A stretch of DNA of 64,000 nt from Christensenellaceae bacterium (GCA_031260975.1 JAISKJ010000003.1:293758-357757), one strand, 5' to 3'; positions 15,087-23,270 are shown, counted from the stretch's first letter. Notes: generated by a model from the sequence alone, not told the origin. Program-made: numbers and translations.

Positions 15087-15922
15087 AGATAAATTGGTTT
15101 CCCGGGCACATGACAAAGGCCCTGCGTATGATGGAAAAAGAAATAAAGGTTGTGGATACAGTTATCTATGTTTTAGACAGCCGTGCTCCCAAAAGCTGCG
15201 TTAATCCCGAGCTTACTAAGCTTGCCGGAAACAAGCCCATAATTTATGTTTTAAATAAAGCTGATATGGCACCAAAGGCCGAGCTAAGCAAATGGGTCAA
15301 ATATTTTAAGTCACCAAATAGTGAGGCAGTAATGCTTAACAGTACATCCTCAAGCAGTGCTAAGATTATTATATCAATAATAAAAAAACTGCTTGCTCCA
15401 AAAATTGAGGCTAAAGCTCAAAAAGGGATAACAAAAATTATCCGAGCCATGGTGGTGGGTGTGCCCAACAGCGGAAAAAGTACGCTTATAAATAACCTTT
15501 GCGGCAAGGGTAAAACTATGACAGGAAATAAGCCCGGAGTCACCCGCGGCAAACAGTGGGTGATGGTTGACGGAATCGAAATTCTGGACACTCCCGGCAC
15601 ATTATGGCCTAGTTTTGAGGACCATAATACTGCACTTAATCTCGCCTATATCGGTAGTATAAAAGACGACGTTTTAGATGTTGCGGAGCTTGCCTTTTCG
15701 TTTTTGGGGCAAATAAAGGGTAAATTCAATACGGAGATTGGTGAAAGATATAAAATTAATATAGAAAATACCGATGAAACACTTGAAATTTTTGATAGTA
15801 TTTGCAGGGCACGAAAAGCAATTCTTCGTGACGGAGATTTTGATTATGAGCGTGCCGCCAGAGTTATTATAGATGACTTCAGGCATGGCAAATTCGGCAA
15901 AATTATTTTGGATAATTTATGA
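15083..15922 (+). CDS. rbgA: Ribosome biogenesis GTPase RbgA (YlqF)
   Basis: 279 residues. It is a circularly permuted GTPase for late 50S assembly that promotes incorporation of uL16. The permuted order is visible: G4 NKAD (58-61), G1 GVPNSGKS (126-133), then G3 DTPG (169-172), followed by the C-terminal ANTAR-like RNA-binding region. The N-terminal WFPGHM is intact. The first codons and the upstream region come from the inserted element; downstream rnhB and yraN are its normal partners. GGTGG lies 8 nt before the ATG. Confidence 0.95.
   Translation: MKINWFPGHMTKALRMMEKEIKVVDTVIYVLDSRAPKSCVNPELTKLAGNKPIIYVLNKADMAPKAELSKWVKYFKSPNSEAVMLNSTSSSSAKIIISIIKKLLAPKIEAKAQKGITKIIRAMVVGVPNSGKSTLINNLCGKGKTMTGNKPGVTRGKQWVMVDGIEILDTPGTLWPSFEDHNTALNLAYIGSIKDDVLDVAELAFSFLGQIKGKFNTEIGERYKINIENTDETLEIFDSICRARKAILRDGDFDYERAARVIIDDFRHGKFGKIILDNL
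15095..15111 (+). repeat. Right attachment site core, inside rbgA
   Basis: The right copy of the junction repeat encodes WFPGHM of RbgA. TGGC-containing repeats (AAGTGGCAT about 14934, TTAGTGGCAT about 14946, TTAGTGGCG about 15016) lie on the element side and match the AAGTGGCAT repeats at the other end, as arm-type integrase sites would. Confidence 0.6.
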
Positions 15923-15925
15923 TTG

Positions 15926-16032
15926 ACACAAGCAGAAGTTATAAAATTGTTCACTTGAAAAAATACAGCATTCTGAGAAGTTCCCGTAATGATTTTTTTG
16001 TTCGTTCAAAATTTTACAGCTTCCGCTTGTGT
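15926..16032. repeat. Palindromic element between rbgA and rnhB
   Basis: Arms ACACAAGCAGAAG (15926-15938) and CTTCCGCTTGTGT (16020-16032) match at 12 of 13 positions. The pairing extends inward imperfectly (TAAAATT / AATTTTA). It belongs with the other large intergenic palindromes of this window. No coding function. Confidence 0.65.
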
Positions 16033-16055
16033 ACTGAGAAGAGGAAAAAGGCAGA

Positions 16056-16673
16056 TTGGATTTATTTATGACAAAAGATATGTTTGAATACGAAAATAAA
16101 TACAAAGGAAAAATCATTGCGGGCGTTGACGAGGCTGGCAGAGGTCCGCTTTGCGGACCCGTTGTTTGTGCTGCTGTGATTATGCCGATGGATAATATAA
16201 TAGAAGGAGTTGATGACAGCAAAAAGCTTAGCTCCAAAAAGCGTGAGGAATTGTTTGAAAAAATTTTAGCTATTGCTATGGATTATAATATAACAGAAAT
16301 TGCGCATACCAAAATTGATGAGATAAACATTCTTAATGCCACTAAGCTTGGCATGAAGGAAGCTGTTTTGGGGCTGAAAACCAAGCTTGACATCGTGCTT
16401 ACCGATTTTGTGCATATTGATATTCAAATTCCGCAGCAGAATATAGTGCACGGCGACAGCCTAAGTTATACTATTGCGGCAGCAAGTATTCTTGCAAAGG
16501 TTTATCGGGACAGGCTTATGACGGAGCACGCGAAAAAATATCCCAACTACGGATTTGAAAAGCATAAGGGCTACGGCACAAAGCAGCATATAGAAAGCCT
16601 TAAAAGGCACGGCCCGTGCGAAATTCACCGAAAGACTTTTATTAAAAAGTTTGTGGAGGCTCAAAATGTATAG
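16056..16673 (+). CDS. rnhB: Ribonuclease HII
   Basis: 205 residues. It cleaves RNA in RNA-DNA hybrids and single ribonucleotides in DNA. Motifs: IAGVDEAGRGPLCGPVV (catalytic Asp-Glu), DDSKKLSSKKRE, the VHIDIQ Asp, and ASILAKVYRDRLM. The C-terminal YGFEKHKGYGTKQH is typical. TTG at 16056 is taken as the start because AAAGG lies 4 nt upstream; ATG 16068 is the alternative. It overlaps yraN. Confidence 0.94.
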   Translation: MDLFMTKDMFEYENKYKGKIIAGVDEAGRGPLCGPVVCAAVIMPMDNIIEGVDDSKKLSSKKREELFEKILAIAMDYNITEIAHTKIDEINILNATKLGMKEAVLGLKTKLDIVLTDFVHIDIQIPQQNIVHGDSLSYTIAAASILAKVYRDRLMTEHAKKYPNYGFEKHKGYGTKQHIESLKRHGPCEIHRKTFIKKFVEAQNV

Positions 16674-17097
16674 CAGAGAAGATATAAACGAATATAACAA
16701 GCATCAGCAGTTTGATCAAGCGCTTGAAAAATTTTCCGGCAGCAGAAGCTTTAATAAACAAACCGGTAATATCGGTGAGGCAATTGCCGAAAAAATTCTG
16801 AAGGACAAAGGGTATAAAATAATTACTGTAAACTACACAAATAAAATCGGAGAAATTGACATAATAGCACAACAGAAAGACACCATTGTTTTTGTGGAAG
16901 TTAAGATGAGAGCAAGCCTTGGCAGGGGAACTCCCAGAGAAGCAGTCAATACTTTTAAGCAACGTAAAATAAGACAGGTTGCCGAGGCTTTTTTAAAATC
17001 TAAACGTATGCTTGATGTTGGTTGCCGATTTGACTGCATTGAAATTGTGGGAAGTGCAGATAAACATACAATTGAGCATCTTGAAGGGTGTTTTTAA
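16666..17097 (+). CDS. yraN: UPF0102 nuclease-like protein YraN
   Basis: 143 residues of the UPF0102/YraN family, a restriction-endonuclease-like fold next to rnhB in many bacteria. The motif is visible: GNIGEAIAEKILKDKGYKII, then GEIDIIAQQKDTIVFVEVKMR (the D..EVK nuclease signature) and GTPREAVNTFKQRKI. The ATG at 16666 follows GGAGG by 8 nt and overlaps rnhB by 8 nt. Cellular role unclear; a Holliday-junction or DNA-end function is proposed for the family. Confidence 0.88.
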   Translation: MYSREDINEYNKHQQFDQALEKFSGSRSFNKQTGNIGEAIAEKILKDKGYKIITVNYTNKIGEIDIIAQQKDTIVFVEVKMRASLGRGTPREAVNTFKQRKIRQVAEAFLKSKRMLDVGCRFDCIEIVGSADKHTIEHLEGCF

Positions 17098-17113
17098 AAC
17101 GCATATTAAATAT

Positions 17114-17142
17114 TTGACAAAAAGATTTGTTTTTGATATAAT
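17114..17142 (+). promoter_or_regulatory. Promoter of the T-box/tyrS unit
   Basis: TTGACA (17114-17119), 17 nt, TATAAT (17137-17142). This consensus sigma-A promoter lies just upstream of the T-box leader. Confidence 0.8.
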
Positions 17143-17148
17143 AAGTAT

Positions 17149-17370
17149 ATAATCAATATTTGCGCTAAGAAGCATAATAGTAGCGGACATTTTGGAATTT
17201 AGAGAAAAGTTGGCTGGTGAGAAACTTTCGGGGAATGTTTTGTGAATTACGATGCTGTCAGCAAACAAGCCTAAGGCAGTTGGCAAAAGAGGCAAAAGGT
17301 AACTTTTGTGAAATTAGGTGGTACCACGAAATTTTCGTCCTATGGAGTTTTTCATAGGATTTTGTTTTTT
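17149..17370 (+). promoter_or_regulatory. T-box riboswitch leader (tyrosine)
   Basis: The leader contains the T-box sequence AGGTGGTACCACG (17316-17328). A terminator hairpin follows, TCCTATG..CATAGGA (17338-17359), with a U-run TTTTGTTTTTT. A likely specifier codon UAC lies at 17248-17250 on the 3' side of stem I, matching the downstream tyrS. Uncharged tRNA-Tyr should pair with the UAC and with the T-box, block the terminator and allow tyrS expression. Confidence 0.92.
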
Positions 17371-17385
17371 AAAGGAGAGAAAAAA

Positions 17386-18609
17386 ATGAATAAATTACTA
17401 AGCGGAATTAAAAGAGTTGCGGTGCAGATAACCGAAGAAAAGTCGCTGGAAGAAAGACTAAATAGCGGCAAACAGCTTGTAATCAAGTTGGGGGCTGACC
17501 CGAGCCGGCCTGATCTTCATTTGGGTCACGCTGTGGTGTTGCGTCAAATCAAAAAGTTTCAGGATGCCGGACACAAAGTTGTGTTTATTGTGGGTGACTT
17601 TACTGCAATGGTGGGGGACCCTAGCGGGCGAAGCAAAACAAGGCCCGCTCTTACGTTAGAGCAGACCCGAGCCAGCGGAGCTACGTATTTTAAGCAAGTT
17701 ACAAAAATTTTGGACCCCAAGAAAACGGAGATTGTATATAATTCAAAGTGGCTTGAAAGAATGGGTTTTAAGGATATTTTAGAGCTTTGCGCCAAATATA
17801 CGGTGGCACGAATTTTAGAACGTGATGACTTTAGCAAAAGATTTAATTCCAACGCGCCCATTGGTGTTCATGAGCTTATGTATCCGCTTATGCAGGGTTT
17901 TGATTCGGTTCAGATTAAGGCTGATATTGAGGTTGGAGGCACCGACCAGACTTTTAATCTGCTTGTGGGCAGAGACCTTCAAAAGGACTATGGACAAATT
18001 CCGCAGGAGGTTATTACTTTTCCGCTTCTGGTGGGGCTTGACGGAAAAGAAAAAATGAGTAAGTCTTTGGATAACTATATCGGCATTGACGAGCCGCCGG
18101 CTGTTATGTTTGAAAAATGTATGAAGGTACCCGACAGTGTTCTGCTTGACTACTTCAGACTGACCACTGATATCCTGCTTGAAGAGGCTCGGGAGCTTTG
18201 TAAAAACATGAGAGAGGCGCATTTTGAATATGCTAAAACAATAGTTGAGATGTATCACAGCAAAAAGGATGCAACCCAAGCTAAAGAAAGGTATATTACT
18301 GTAGCCAGCAATAATATACCTGATGATATAAAAGAAGTGGTGCTTGATAGTAGTGGAGGACACCCGTTTGTTTCTTTTGTGGGTAAAAACACAGAAGGTC
18401 AAGCTACCGATGAAAGTGTAATTTATTTAATTAATGCCTTGGTAGAAGGGGGACTTGAAGATTCCACTTCCAACGCGCGCCGAATGATTGAAGGCGGTGG
18501 AATAAAGGTGAATGGTGAGGTTGTTAAGGATAAGGCTCTAAGATTGAGTAAAGGCGAATATGTAATCCAAAAAGGCAAAAACAAATTTGTTAAGGTCATA
18601 ATTAAATAA
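17386..18609 (+). CDS. tyrS: Tyrosyl-tRNA synthetase
   Basis: 407 residues, class I. The HIGH-like motif is HLGHA and the KMSKS motif is intact (EKMSKSLDN). The Tyr-binding and AMP-binding regions GGTDQTFNLLVGRDLQ and FVGDFTAMVGDPSGR are visible. A C-terminal S4 RNA-binding domain (SNARRMIEGGGIKVNGEVV) binds the tRNA. The ATG at 17386 has AAAGGAG; the open frame upstream overlaps the T-box terminator and is not translated. It looks closer to TyrZ-type than TyrS-type enzymes by its spacing. Confidence 0.96.
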   Translation: MNKLLSGIKRVAVQITEEKSLEERLNSGKQLVIKLGADPSRPDLHLGHAVVLRQIKKFQDAGHKVVFIVGDFTAMVGDPSGRSKTRPALTLEQTRASGATYFKQVTKILDPKKTEIVYNSKWLERMGFKDILELCAKYTVARILERDDFSKRFNSNAPIGVHELMYPLMQGFDSVQIKADIEVGGTDQTFNLLVGRDLQKDYGQIPQEVITFPLLVGLDGKEKMSKSLDNYIGIDEPPAVMFEKCMKVPDSVLLDYFRLTTDILLEEARELCKNMREAHFEYAKTIVEMYHSKKDATQAKERYITVASNNIPDDIKEVVLDSSGGHPFVSFVGKNTEGQATDESVIYLINALVEGGLEDSTSNARRMIEGGGIKVNGEVVKDKALRLSKGEYVIQKGKNKFVKVIIK

Positions 18610-18643
18610 AACCTGCAGTATTTTAGTTGTGGCTGATTACTTT

Positions 18644-18823
18644 TTATAAAACTCGTTCGTCATCTATAATTTGTTCATAAAGCTTAATAAGGTTGTCAAA
18701 ATCGGATTGTAATTCCTTTGGCAGCCTGTTTTTTATTGATTCTTCTAAAACTCCAAGCTTTTTATATAATACAATTTTTGATGGTTCTTTATCTTTTGAA
18801 AAGAAAATATCACAGTTTTTCAT
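18644..18823 (-). CDS. Small protein, 59 aa, divergent from the XRE regulator
   Basis: The gene reads MKNCDIFFSKDKEPSKIVLY and then a helical, charged C-terminus (LGVLEESIKNRLPKELQSDFDNLIKLYEQII). Composition and layout resemble short clostridial proteins of unknown function. GGGAG lies 8 nt before the ATG. It is transcribed away from the XRE regulator across two palindromic operators, so it is probably controlled by that protein. Its function is unknown. Confidence 0.6.
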   Translation of the reverse strand: MKNCDIFFSKDKEPSKIVLYKKLGVLEESIKNRLPKELQSDFDNLIKLYEQIIDDERVL

Positions 18824-18880
18824 ATAAAAGCTCCCTTTGTTTGCATAAAAGACTTCTTTAATGTAAGAATATATTATAGG

Positions 18881-18928
18881 ACTAAAATTTAGTCATGTCA
18901 ACTAAAAATTAGTAGCGTATGTTAAAAT
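18881..18928. promoter_or_regulatory. Twin palindromic operators and leaderless -10 of the XRE gene
   Basis: ACTAAAATTTAGT (18881-18893) and ACTAAAAATTAGT (18901-18913) are near-identical palindromes with centres 20 bp apart, two helical turns. The extended -10 TGTTAAAAT (18920-18928) ends 6 nt before the regulator's ATG. The layout suggests cooperative autorepression by the XRE protein and control of the divergent small gene. Confidence 0.65.
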
Positions 18929-18934
18929 TTTTAC

Positions 18935-19195
18935 ATGTTAAAAGACCAAATAAAGGAACTGAGAATAATAAGAGGTTTGTCGCAAACGCAAATGGCGACA
19001 TTGTTGAATATGAGCCGAACGGGGTACGCAAGCTGGGAACAGGGACTTTCAGAGCCGAATTCAAGCGACCTAAGAAAATTATGCGTTATTTTTGACGTAA
19101 CAGCCGATGAACTCTTAGAGATAGAAACACCGGAAGAGCGAAGAAGAGTTATTATAAACTATATGATGAACATAAAAGATAACAAAAAAGAATAA
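18935..19195 (+). CDS. XRE-family transcriptional regulator
   Basis: 86 residues. An N-terminal Cro/CI-type helix-turn-helix at about residues 6-60: IKELRIIRGLSQTQMATLLN, then YASWEQGLSEPNSSDLRKLCVIFDVTADELL. The short C-terminal extension is charged (EETPEERRRVIINYMMN). The ATG sits 6 nt behind a -10 box without an SD. Probably an autoregulator acting on the two palindromes just upstream. Confidence 0.85.
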   Translation: MLKDQIKELRIIRGLSQTQMATLLNMSRTGYASWEQGLSEPNSSDLRKLCVIFDVTADELLEIETPEERRRVIINYMMNIKDNKKE

Positions 19196-19205
19196 ATGTA
19201 TAATA

Positions 19206-19240
19206 AAAAGGGTCACATTGCAGCTGTGGCTTTTTTATTT
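19206..19240 (+). terminator. Terminator after the XRE gene
   Basis: GGTCACA / TGTGGC(T) stem around TTGCAGC (with wobble), flanked by AAAAG and TTTTTTATTTT. Confidence 0.65.
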
Positions 19241-19318
19241 TGTCATGGTTTTATATCTTTTGCAGTATACTTGATTGAGGCCGCAAAAATTAAATTGTTT
19301 TAAAAGCCATAAAAGTGC

Positions 19319-19477
19319 TTGTCAAAAGTGTTTTGTTATGTTATAATTCTCTCTAGACTTCGGGTGGTCCGCTATCCAAAATGTTATATGAGGCATATTT
19401 GCTTGCATCAACAGAGCTCTTTAACTGCTCAGGGTATGAACACTTAGGTATATTCTTTTATTAAGGAGGTATAAGTC
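19319..19477 (+). promoter_or_regulatory. rplS promoter and 130-nt leader
   Basis: TTGTCA (19319-19324), 17 nt, TATAAT (19342-19347). About 125 nt of untranslated leader separate it from the rplS ATG, with AAGGAGGT before the start. Leaders of this length before rplS in Firmicutes are often autoregulatory; I see GC-rich segments (CGGGTGGTCCG, GAGCTCTTTAACTGCTC) but did not derive a fold. Confidence 0.6.
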
Positions 19478-19855
19478 ATGAACCTGATAGACATTATTGA
19501 GAAAGAAAATCTTAAGGAGAACGTTCCGCAGTTTGATGTGGGCGACACCGTTAAAGTGTATGTTAAGATTATCGAAGGCAACAAAGAAAGACTGCAGGGC
19601 TATGAAGGCGTTGTAATCGCCAGACGTCACGGAAGTGTAAGAGAATCTTTTACTGTGAGACGGCTTTCATACGGTGTGGGAGTTGAGAGAACTTTTCCGC
19701 TGCACAGCCCAAAGGTTGACCGTGTTGAGGTGCTCAAAAAAGGTAAAGTCAGACGTGCTAAGTTGTTCTATTTGAGAGAGCGCACAGGAAACGCTGCCAA
19801 AATTCAAGAAAAAAGAGAAGGCAAAAACACTAAAGACATCAAAGAAGCAAAATAA
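19478..19855 (+). CDS. rplS: Ribosomal protein bL19
   Basis: 125 residues. It is a large-subunit protein at the 30S interface. Diagnostic segments: [52 protein letters not shown] and [10 protein letters not shown]. The C-terminal tail is longer and more basic/acidic than usual ([18 protein letters not shown]). In most Firmicutes it lies between trmD and rbgA; here it stands alone downstream of tyrS with its own promoter and terminator. Confidence 0.96.
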   Translation: MNLIDIIEKENLKENVPQFDVGDTVKVYVKIIEGNKERLQGYEGVVIARRHGSVRESFTVRRLSYGVGVERTFPLHSPKVDRVEVLKKGKVRRAKLFYLRERTGNAAKIQEKREGKNTKDIKEAK

Positions 19856-19859
19856 TAAC

Positions 19860-19888
19860 AAAAATGATAGGTTGTTCCTATCATTTTT
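19860..19888. terminator. Bidirectional terminator after rplS
   Basis: AAAAATGATAGG (19860-19871) pairs perfectly with CCTATCATTTTT (19877-19888). It also ends the leftward gene whose stop lies at 19881. Confidence 0.9.
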
Positions 19889-20435
19889 CTTTAGCTTCTG
19901 TAAAAATTTCAAGGTCTTGTTCGGTCAGATACCCTTCGCGTAGCAGGCCGTCTTCAAGATATTCGTCCTTGCTCAAAATTATTTTTTTATATGGCATAGA
20001 AAGCCTTTCATTTATTCGTTCTTCCCATTTTTCGGTTAACTGTTGTATGAAGGTCTCATTATTACCTCGCTGTTCGGCCCTCTCAATATATTCATATTTG
20101 CATTCAATGGCAGGAAACACTAGTATAGGTTCGTAACCAAGCTCTGTCAGAGGGGGGAGATATACAGGACTTGGAGCAAGCAGCACAAGTTTATATTTTT
20201 TTGCAGCCTCTATGACTGCATCTATATAATTTTGTGGGAATTGTGGATTCTGGGTTCTAACATCAGTTCCTTTTAATGCTTCAGCAGGAATTGCTCTTTG
20301 CTCATCGGTCAGCAAATATCTGTAGTTAGAGACCCCAAGGTCTTTGATAACATTATCAGCGTATTTTTTATCCCTGCCCAGAGTGGTTTTGCCTGTACAT
20401 GAATAAGCACTTATTATATTACCGAATTTATCCAT
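19881..20435 (-). CDS. Hypothetical P-loop protein
   Basis: 184 residues. A Walker A-type motif AYSCTGKT at about residues 10-17 near the N-terminus (NIISAYSCTGKTTLGRD) suggests a nucleotide-binding, kinase-like fold. A second strand-like segment KLVLLAPSPVYLPPL follows. The C-terminal half is helical (FIQQLTEKWEERINERL). No membrane segment. GGAGGTGAG precedes the ATG. Proteins of this kind occur in phages and as lone genes in clostridia; substrate and role unknown. It sits convergent to rplS and divergent from comM. Confidence 0.65.
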   Translation of the reverse strand: MDKFGNIISAYSCTGKTTLGRDKKYADNVIKDLGVSNYRYLLTDEQRAIPAEALKGTDVRTQNPQFPQNYIDAVIEAAKKYKLVLLAPSPVYLPPLTELGYEPILVFPAIECKYEYIERAEQRGNNETFIQQLTEKWEERINERLSMPYKKIILSKDEYLEDGLLREGYLTEQDLEIFTEAKEK

Positions 20436-20638
20436 ATCTCACCTCCGTTATTGCAAAGAAGTAAAGCCAAATTATCCTTTAATTACGCTGGCTTTATTTT
20501 TATTTTAACACAGGTGATAAAATAGTTCAATACCTTTATTTTTATATGCTTGGGGTTTGGTATCAAATTTATTTTGAAAAACTCCAAATTTTTAGTATAC
20601 TTAAAAAGTAACAGTATGAGATTACGTAGGAGAAAGGT

Positions 20639-22168
20639 ATGTTGTCTATAATAAACAGTTTTGCGCTTGACGGGCTTAAGGGTTATAGAGTTAAGGTTGA
20701 AGTTGATATCAATAAGGGGCTCCCGTCATATGATGTGGTGGGTCTTGCTGACACTGCCATCAAAGAAAGCAAGCAACGCGTGAGGTCGGCAATCAAAAAC
20801 AGCGGGTATCAGTTTTCGGTTGATAAAATAACCATAAATCTTGCTCCTGCAGACACCAAAAAAGAGGGTTCTCTTTTGGACCTTGCCATTGCTATAGGTC
20901 TTCTTAGCGCTACCGGTCAGATTGAAACAGAAAACATAAAGGATATTGTTTTTATAGGGGAGCTTTCACTTGATGGCTCTATCCGCAAGGCAAACGGGGT
21001 TTTGCCTATTTTGATATCGGCCAGAAAGTCAGGTATAAAAAAAATAATAATTCCTAAAGAAAACGCCAAGGAGGCAAGCTTTACTCCTAATATGGAAATT
21101 TATGCCCTTGAAAAATTGGGCGATGTTGTAGACTTTTTAAATGGTGAGCAGCACTTTGAAAAGGTGACGACCTCAAGTTATGAGCAGGCTAAGCGGCAGT
21201 TTGTTTCAGAAAGCGATTTTTCTTGGGTCAAGGGCCAGAGCAGCGCCAAACGTGCTTTAGAGATAGCCGCCGCCGGCGGACACAACGTTTTGATGCTGGG
21301 CCCTCCCGGCAGCGGGAAAACTATGCTCGCGAAGTGCCTACCTACAATTCTGCCTGACATGACATTTGAAGAGGCTTTGGAAGTTACTAAAATCCACAGT
21401 ATTGCGGGCTGCCTTGACGAAAAAACGGGCATAGTCTTGGAGCGGCCTTTCAGAGCACCGCATCACACAGCGACAACTGTGGCTCTTACCGGCGGCGGAG
21501 GCAAAGCTAAGCCCGGTGAGATAAGTCTTGCTCACAATGGCGTGTTGTTTTTGGATGAAATTCCTGAATATAACAGACACTCGATAGAAACACTGCGTCA
21601 GCCGCTTGAGGACGGCACGGTAGTGGTGGCGCGAAACCTTCGCAGTATAGAGTATCCCGCCAGCTTTATGCTGATTGCCAGCATGAACCCCTGCCCGTGC
21701 GGGAATTATGGAAGCAAGCTTAAGGAATGTAAATGCTCACCTGCGCAGATACACAAATATCTTAATAAGCTCAGCGGGCCGCTTATGGACAGAATTGACC
21801 TGCATGTTGAAGTGGACGCAGTGAGCTTTCAGGAGATTTCGGGGGACATAAATGAAGAAAGCTCTGAGAGTATAAAAAGTAGAGTAGACAGCGCCCGAAA
21901 AATTCAGCTTTTGAGATTTGACGACAAAAAGACTTTCAGCAACAGCAAAATGACAAGCGCTATGTGCAAAAAATATTGTACACTTGATGTTGAGACTACA
22001 AAACTTTTAGAGACAGCTTTTGTAAGTCTCAAGCTAAGCGCCAGAGCGCACAACCGCATTTTGAAGGTGGCGCGAACCATAGCTGACCTTGAAGGTAGCG
22101 AAAAGATAAATAGTGAGCATCTTTTGGAAGCTATAAGTTATCGCTCACTTGACAATAAATATTGGTAA
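20639..22168 (+). CDS. comM: ComM/YifB-family Mg-chelatase-like AAA+ ATPase
   Basis: 509 residues. The N-terminal Lon-S5-like domain (SFALDGLKGYRVKVEVDINKG..VGLADTAIKESK) is followed by an AAA+ core with GPPGSGKTM (Walker A), VLFLDEIPEYNR (Walker B) and the C-terminal Mg-chelatase domain with NPCPCGNYG. In Haemophilus and Vibrio ComM is a helicase that extends branch migration during natural transformation. Its pairing with dprA fits a DNA-uptake role. The ATG has AGGAG upstream. Confidence 0.93.
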   Translation: MLSIINSFALDGLKGYRVKVEVDINKGLPSYDVVGLADTAIKESKQRVRSAIKNSGYQFSVDKITINLAPADTKKEGSLLDLAIAIGLLSATGQIETENIKDIVFIGELSLDGSIRKANGVLPILISARKSGIKKIIIPKENAKEASFTPNMEIYALEKLGDVVDFLNGEQHFEKVTTSSYEQAKRQFVSESDFSWVKGQSSAKRALEIAAAGGHNVLMLGPPGSGKTMLAKCLPTILPDMTFEEALEVTKIHSIAGCLDEKTGIVLERPFRAPHHTATTVALTGGGGKAKPGEISLAHNGVLFLDEIPEYNRHSIETLRQPLEDGTVVVARNLRSIEYPASFMLIASMNPCPCGNYGSKLKECKCSPAQIHKYLNKLSGPLMDRIDLHVEVDAVSFQEISGDINEESSESIKSRVDSARKIQLLRFDDKKTFSNSKMTSAMCKKYCTLDVETTKLLETAFVSLKLSARAHNRILKVARTIADLEGSEKINSEHLLEAISYRSLDNKYW

Positions 22169-22176
22169 GGAGAACT

Positions 22177-23259
22177 ATGCTTAACGAAAATGATTTGTGT
22201 TTGGTGTGGCTGGATAGTTTTATGCAGCTGAGCTACAAAAAGAAACAGGCGCTGCTCTTGATGGTGGAGGAGCCTAAGGACTTGCGGAAAAACTTTGAGA
22301 CGATGAAAGATGAGCTTGTTCCTGTTTTGTCTGCGTCTCTTTTTAATATAATGCTAAGCTCAATAAAACAAAACACACTTAGAAGTGTGCTTGATGATAT
22401 AGACCAAAAAGACATAAAAGTTGTGACTATGACAGGCACTGACTATCCTGAAAGACTTAAACAGATTGGTGACCCTCCGCTTGTGCTTTATTGCAAGGGT
22501 GACACAAGACTTTTAAAGAGCAGATGTTTTGCTGTTGTGGGCACAAGGTATATCACTAACTACGGGAAAATTGTAACCGAAAAGTTTAGCAAAGATTTGT
22601 GTGATGCGGGTTTCACTATTGTCAGCGGGCTGGCCCCGGGTGTAGACTCAATTGCGCATCAAACAACTTTAGAGCGAAAAGGTAAAACCATTGCAGTGTT
22701 TGCAGGGGCCTATGACAATATCTATCCGGCAAGCAATCACGACCTTGCCCTAGACATAGAAATGAATGGACTTCTTATTTGGGAGTTTCAGCCGGGGCTA
22801 GCTTTGAGGAACTTTCACTTTCCGGTGCGCAACCGTATTATTGCCGGCCTCAGTGAGGGAGTGTTAATTACTGAGGCGGGCGCAAAGTCCGGGGCGTTGT
22901 ATACTAAAAACTATGCTATAGAAAATAATATTGATGTGTTTGCAGTTCCCGGAAACATTACAAGTTCGGCGAGTATGGGCACAAACAGAGCAATTGCGTG
23001 TTCTCATGCAATTCCTGTTGTAGACATAACTGATATTCTGAATGTATATAATATGCAGCTTAAGATAAATATTCCGACGGTTTCAACACTAAGCGGGGAC
23101 GAAAATACTATAATACATATGTTGAAATCGGGCGAAAAGAGTTTTCAGGAAATGATAGATATTTGTAAATTTGACGCGAAAAGTTTGAATACTTTGTTGA
23201 CAACAATGTCAATTCGTGGTTTAATAAAAAAACTAGCAGGAAATTTATATACTATTTAA
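22177..23259 (+). CDS. dprA: DNA processing protein DprA
   Basis: 360 residues. It loads RecA onto incoming single-stranded DNA. The Rossmann-type core includes CFAVVGTRYITNYGK, TIVSGLAPGVDSIAHQTTLERKGKTIAVFAG, NYPASN-like IYPASN, and FPVRNRIIAGLSEGVLITEAGAKSGALYTKNYA, all diagnostic. A C-terminal winged-helix (DprA_WH-like) follows from about residue 300. The ATG at 22177 has TAAGGAG and starts 9 nt after comM. Confidence 0.95.
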   Translation: MLNENDLCLVWLDSFMQLSYKKKQALLLMVEEPKDLRKNFETMKDELVPVLSASLFNIMLSSIKQNTLRSVLDDIDQKDIKVVTMTGTDYPERLKQIGDPPLVLYCKGDTRLLKSRCFAVVGTRYITNYGKIVTEKFSKDLCDAGFTIVSGLAPGVDSIAHQTTLERKGKTIAVFAGAYDNIYPASNHDLALDIEMNGLLIWEFQPGLALRNFHFPVRNRIIAGLSEGVLITEAGAKSGALYTKNYAIENNIDVFAVPGNITSSASMGTNRAIACSHAIPVVDITDILNVYNMQLKINIPTVSTLSGDENTIIHMLKSGEKSFQEMIDICKFDAKSLNTLLTTMSIRGLIKKLAGNLYTI

Positions 23260-23270
23260 TTGTGTAAGTG

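Larger units (their letters stand above)
11102..15111. mobile_element. Small integrative element inserted in the 5' end of rbgA
   Basis: About 4 kb, bounded by a near-repeat: TGGTTTCCGGGGCATAT (11102-11118) and TGGTTTCCCGGGCACAT (15095-15111). These agree at 15 of 17 positions and share the perfect 8-mer TGGTTTCC, a plausible overlap region for a tyrosine recombinase. Contents: integrase, a 170-residue protein, a winged-helix-like protein, a 63-residue basic protein (all leftward), a structured non-coding region, and one rightward membrane protein. No relaxase, capsid or recognised replication ATPase is present. It could be a phage satellite, a minimal mobilisable element or a decayed island. 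The flanking trmD and rbgA-rnhB-yraN genes show where it entered. Confidence 0.8.

Noticed and set aside
15083-15922. rbgA broken by the element
   Set aside because: The copy at 15083 is complete, with WFPGHM and all G motifs; only the old leader and start were left behind.
17308-17385. N-terminal extension of tyrS to 17308
   Set aside because: This part of the frame overlaps the T-box motif and terminator; the ATG at 17386 has a strong SD.
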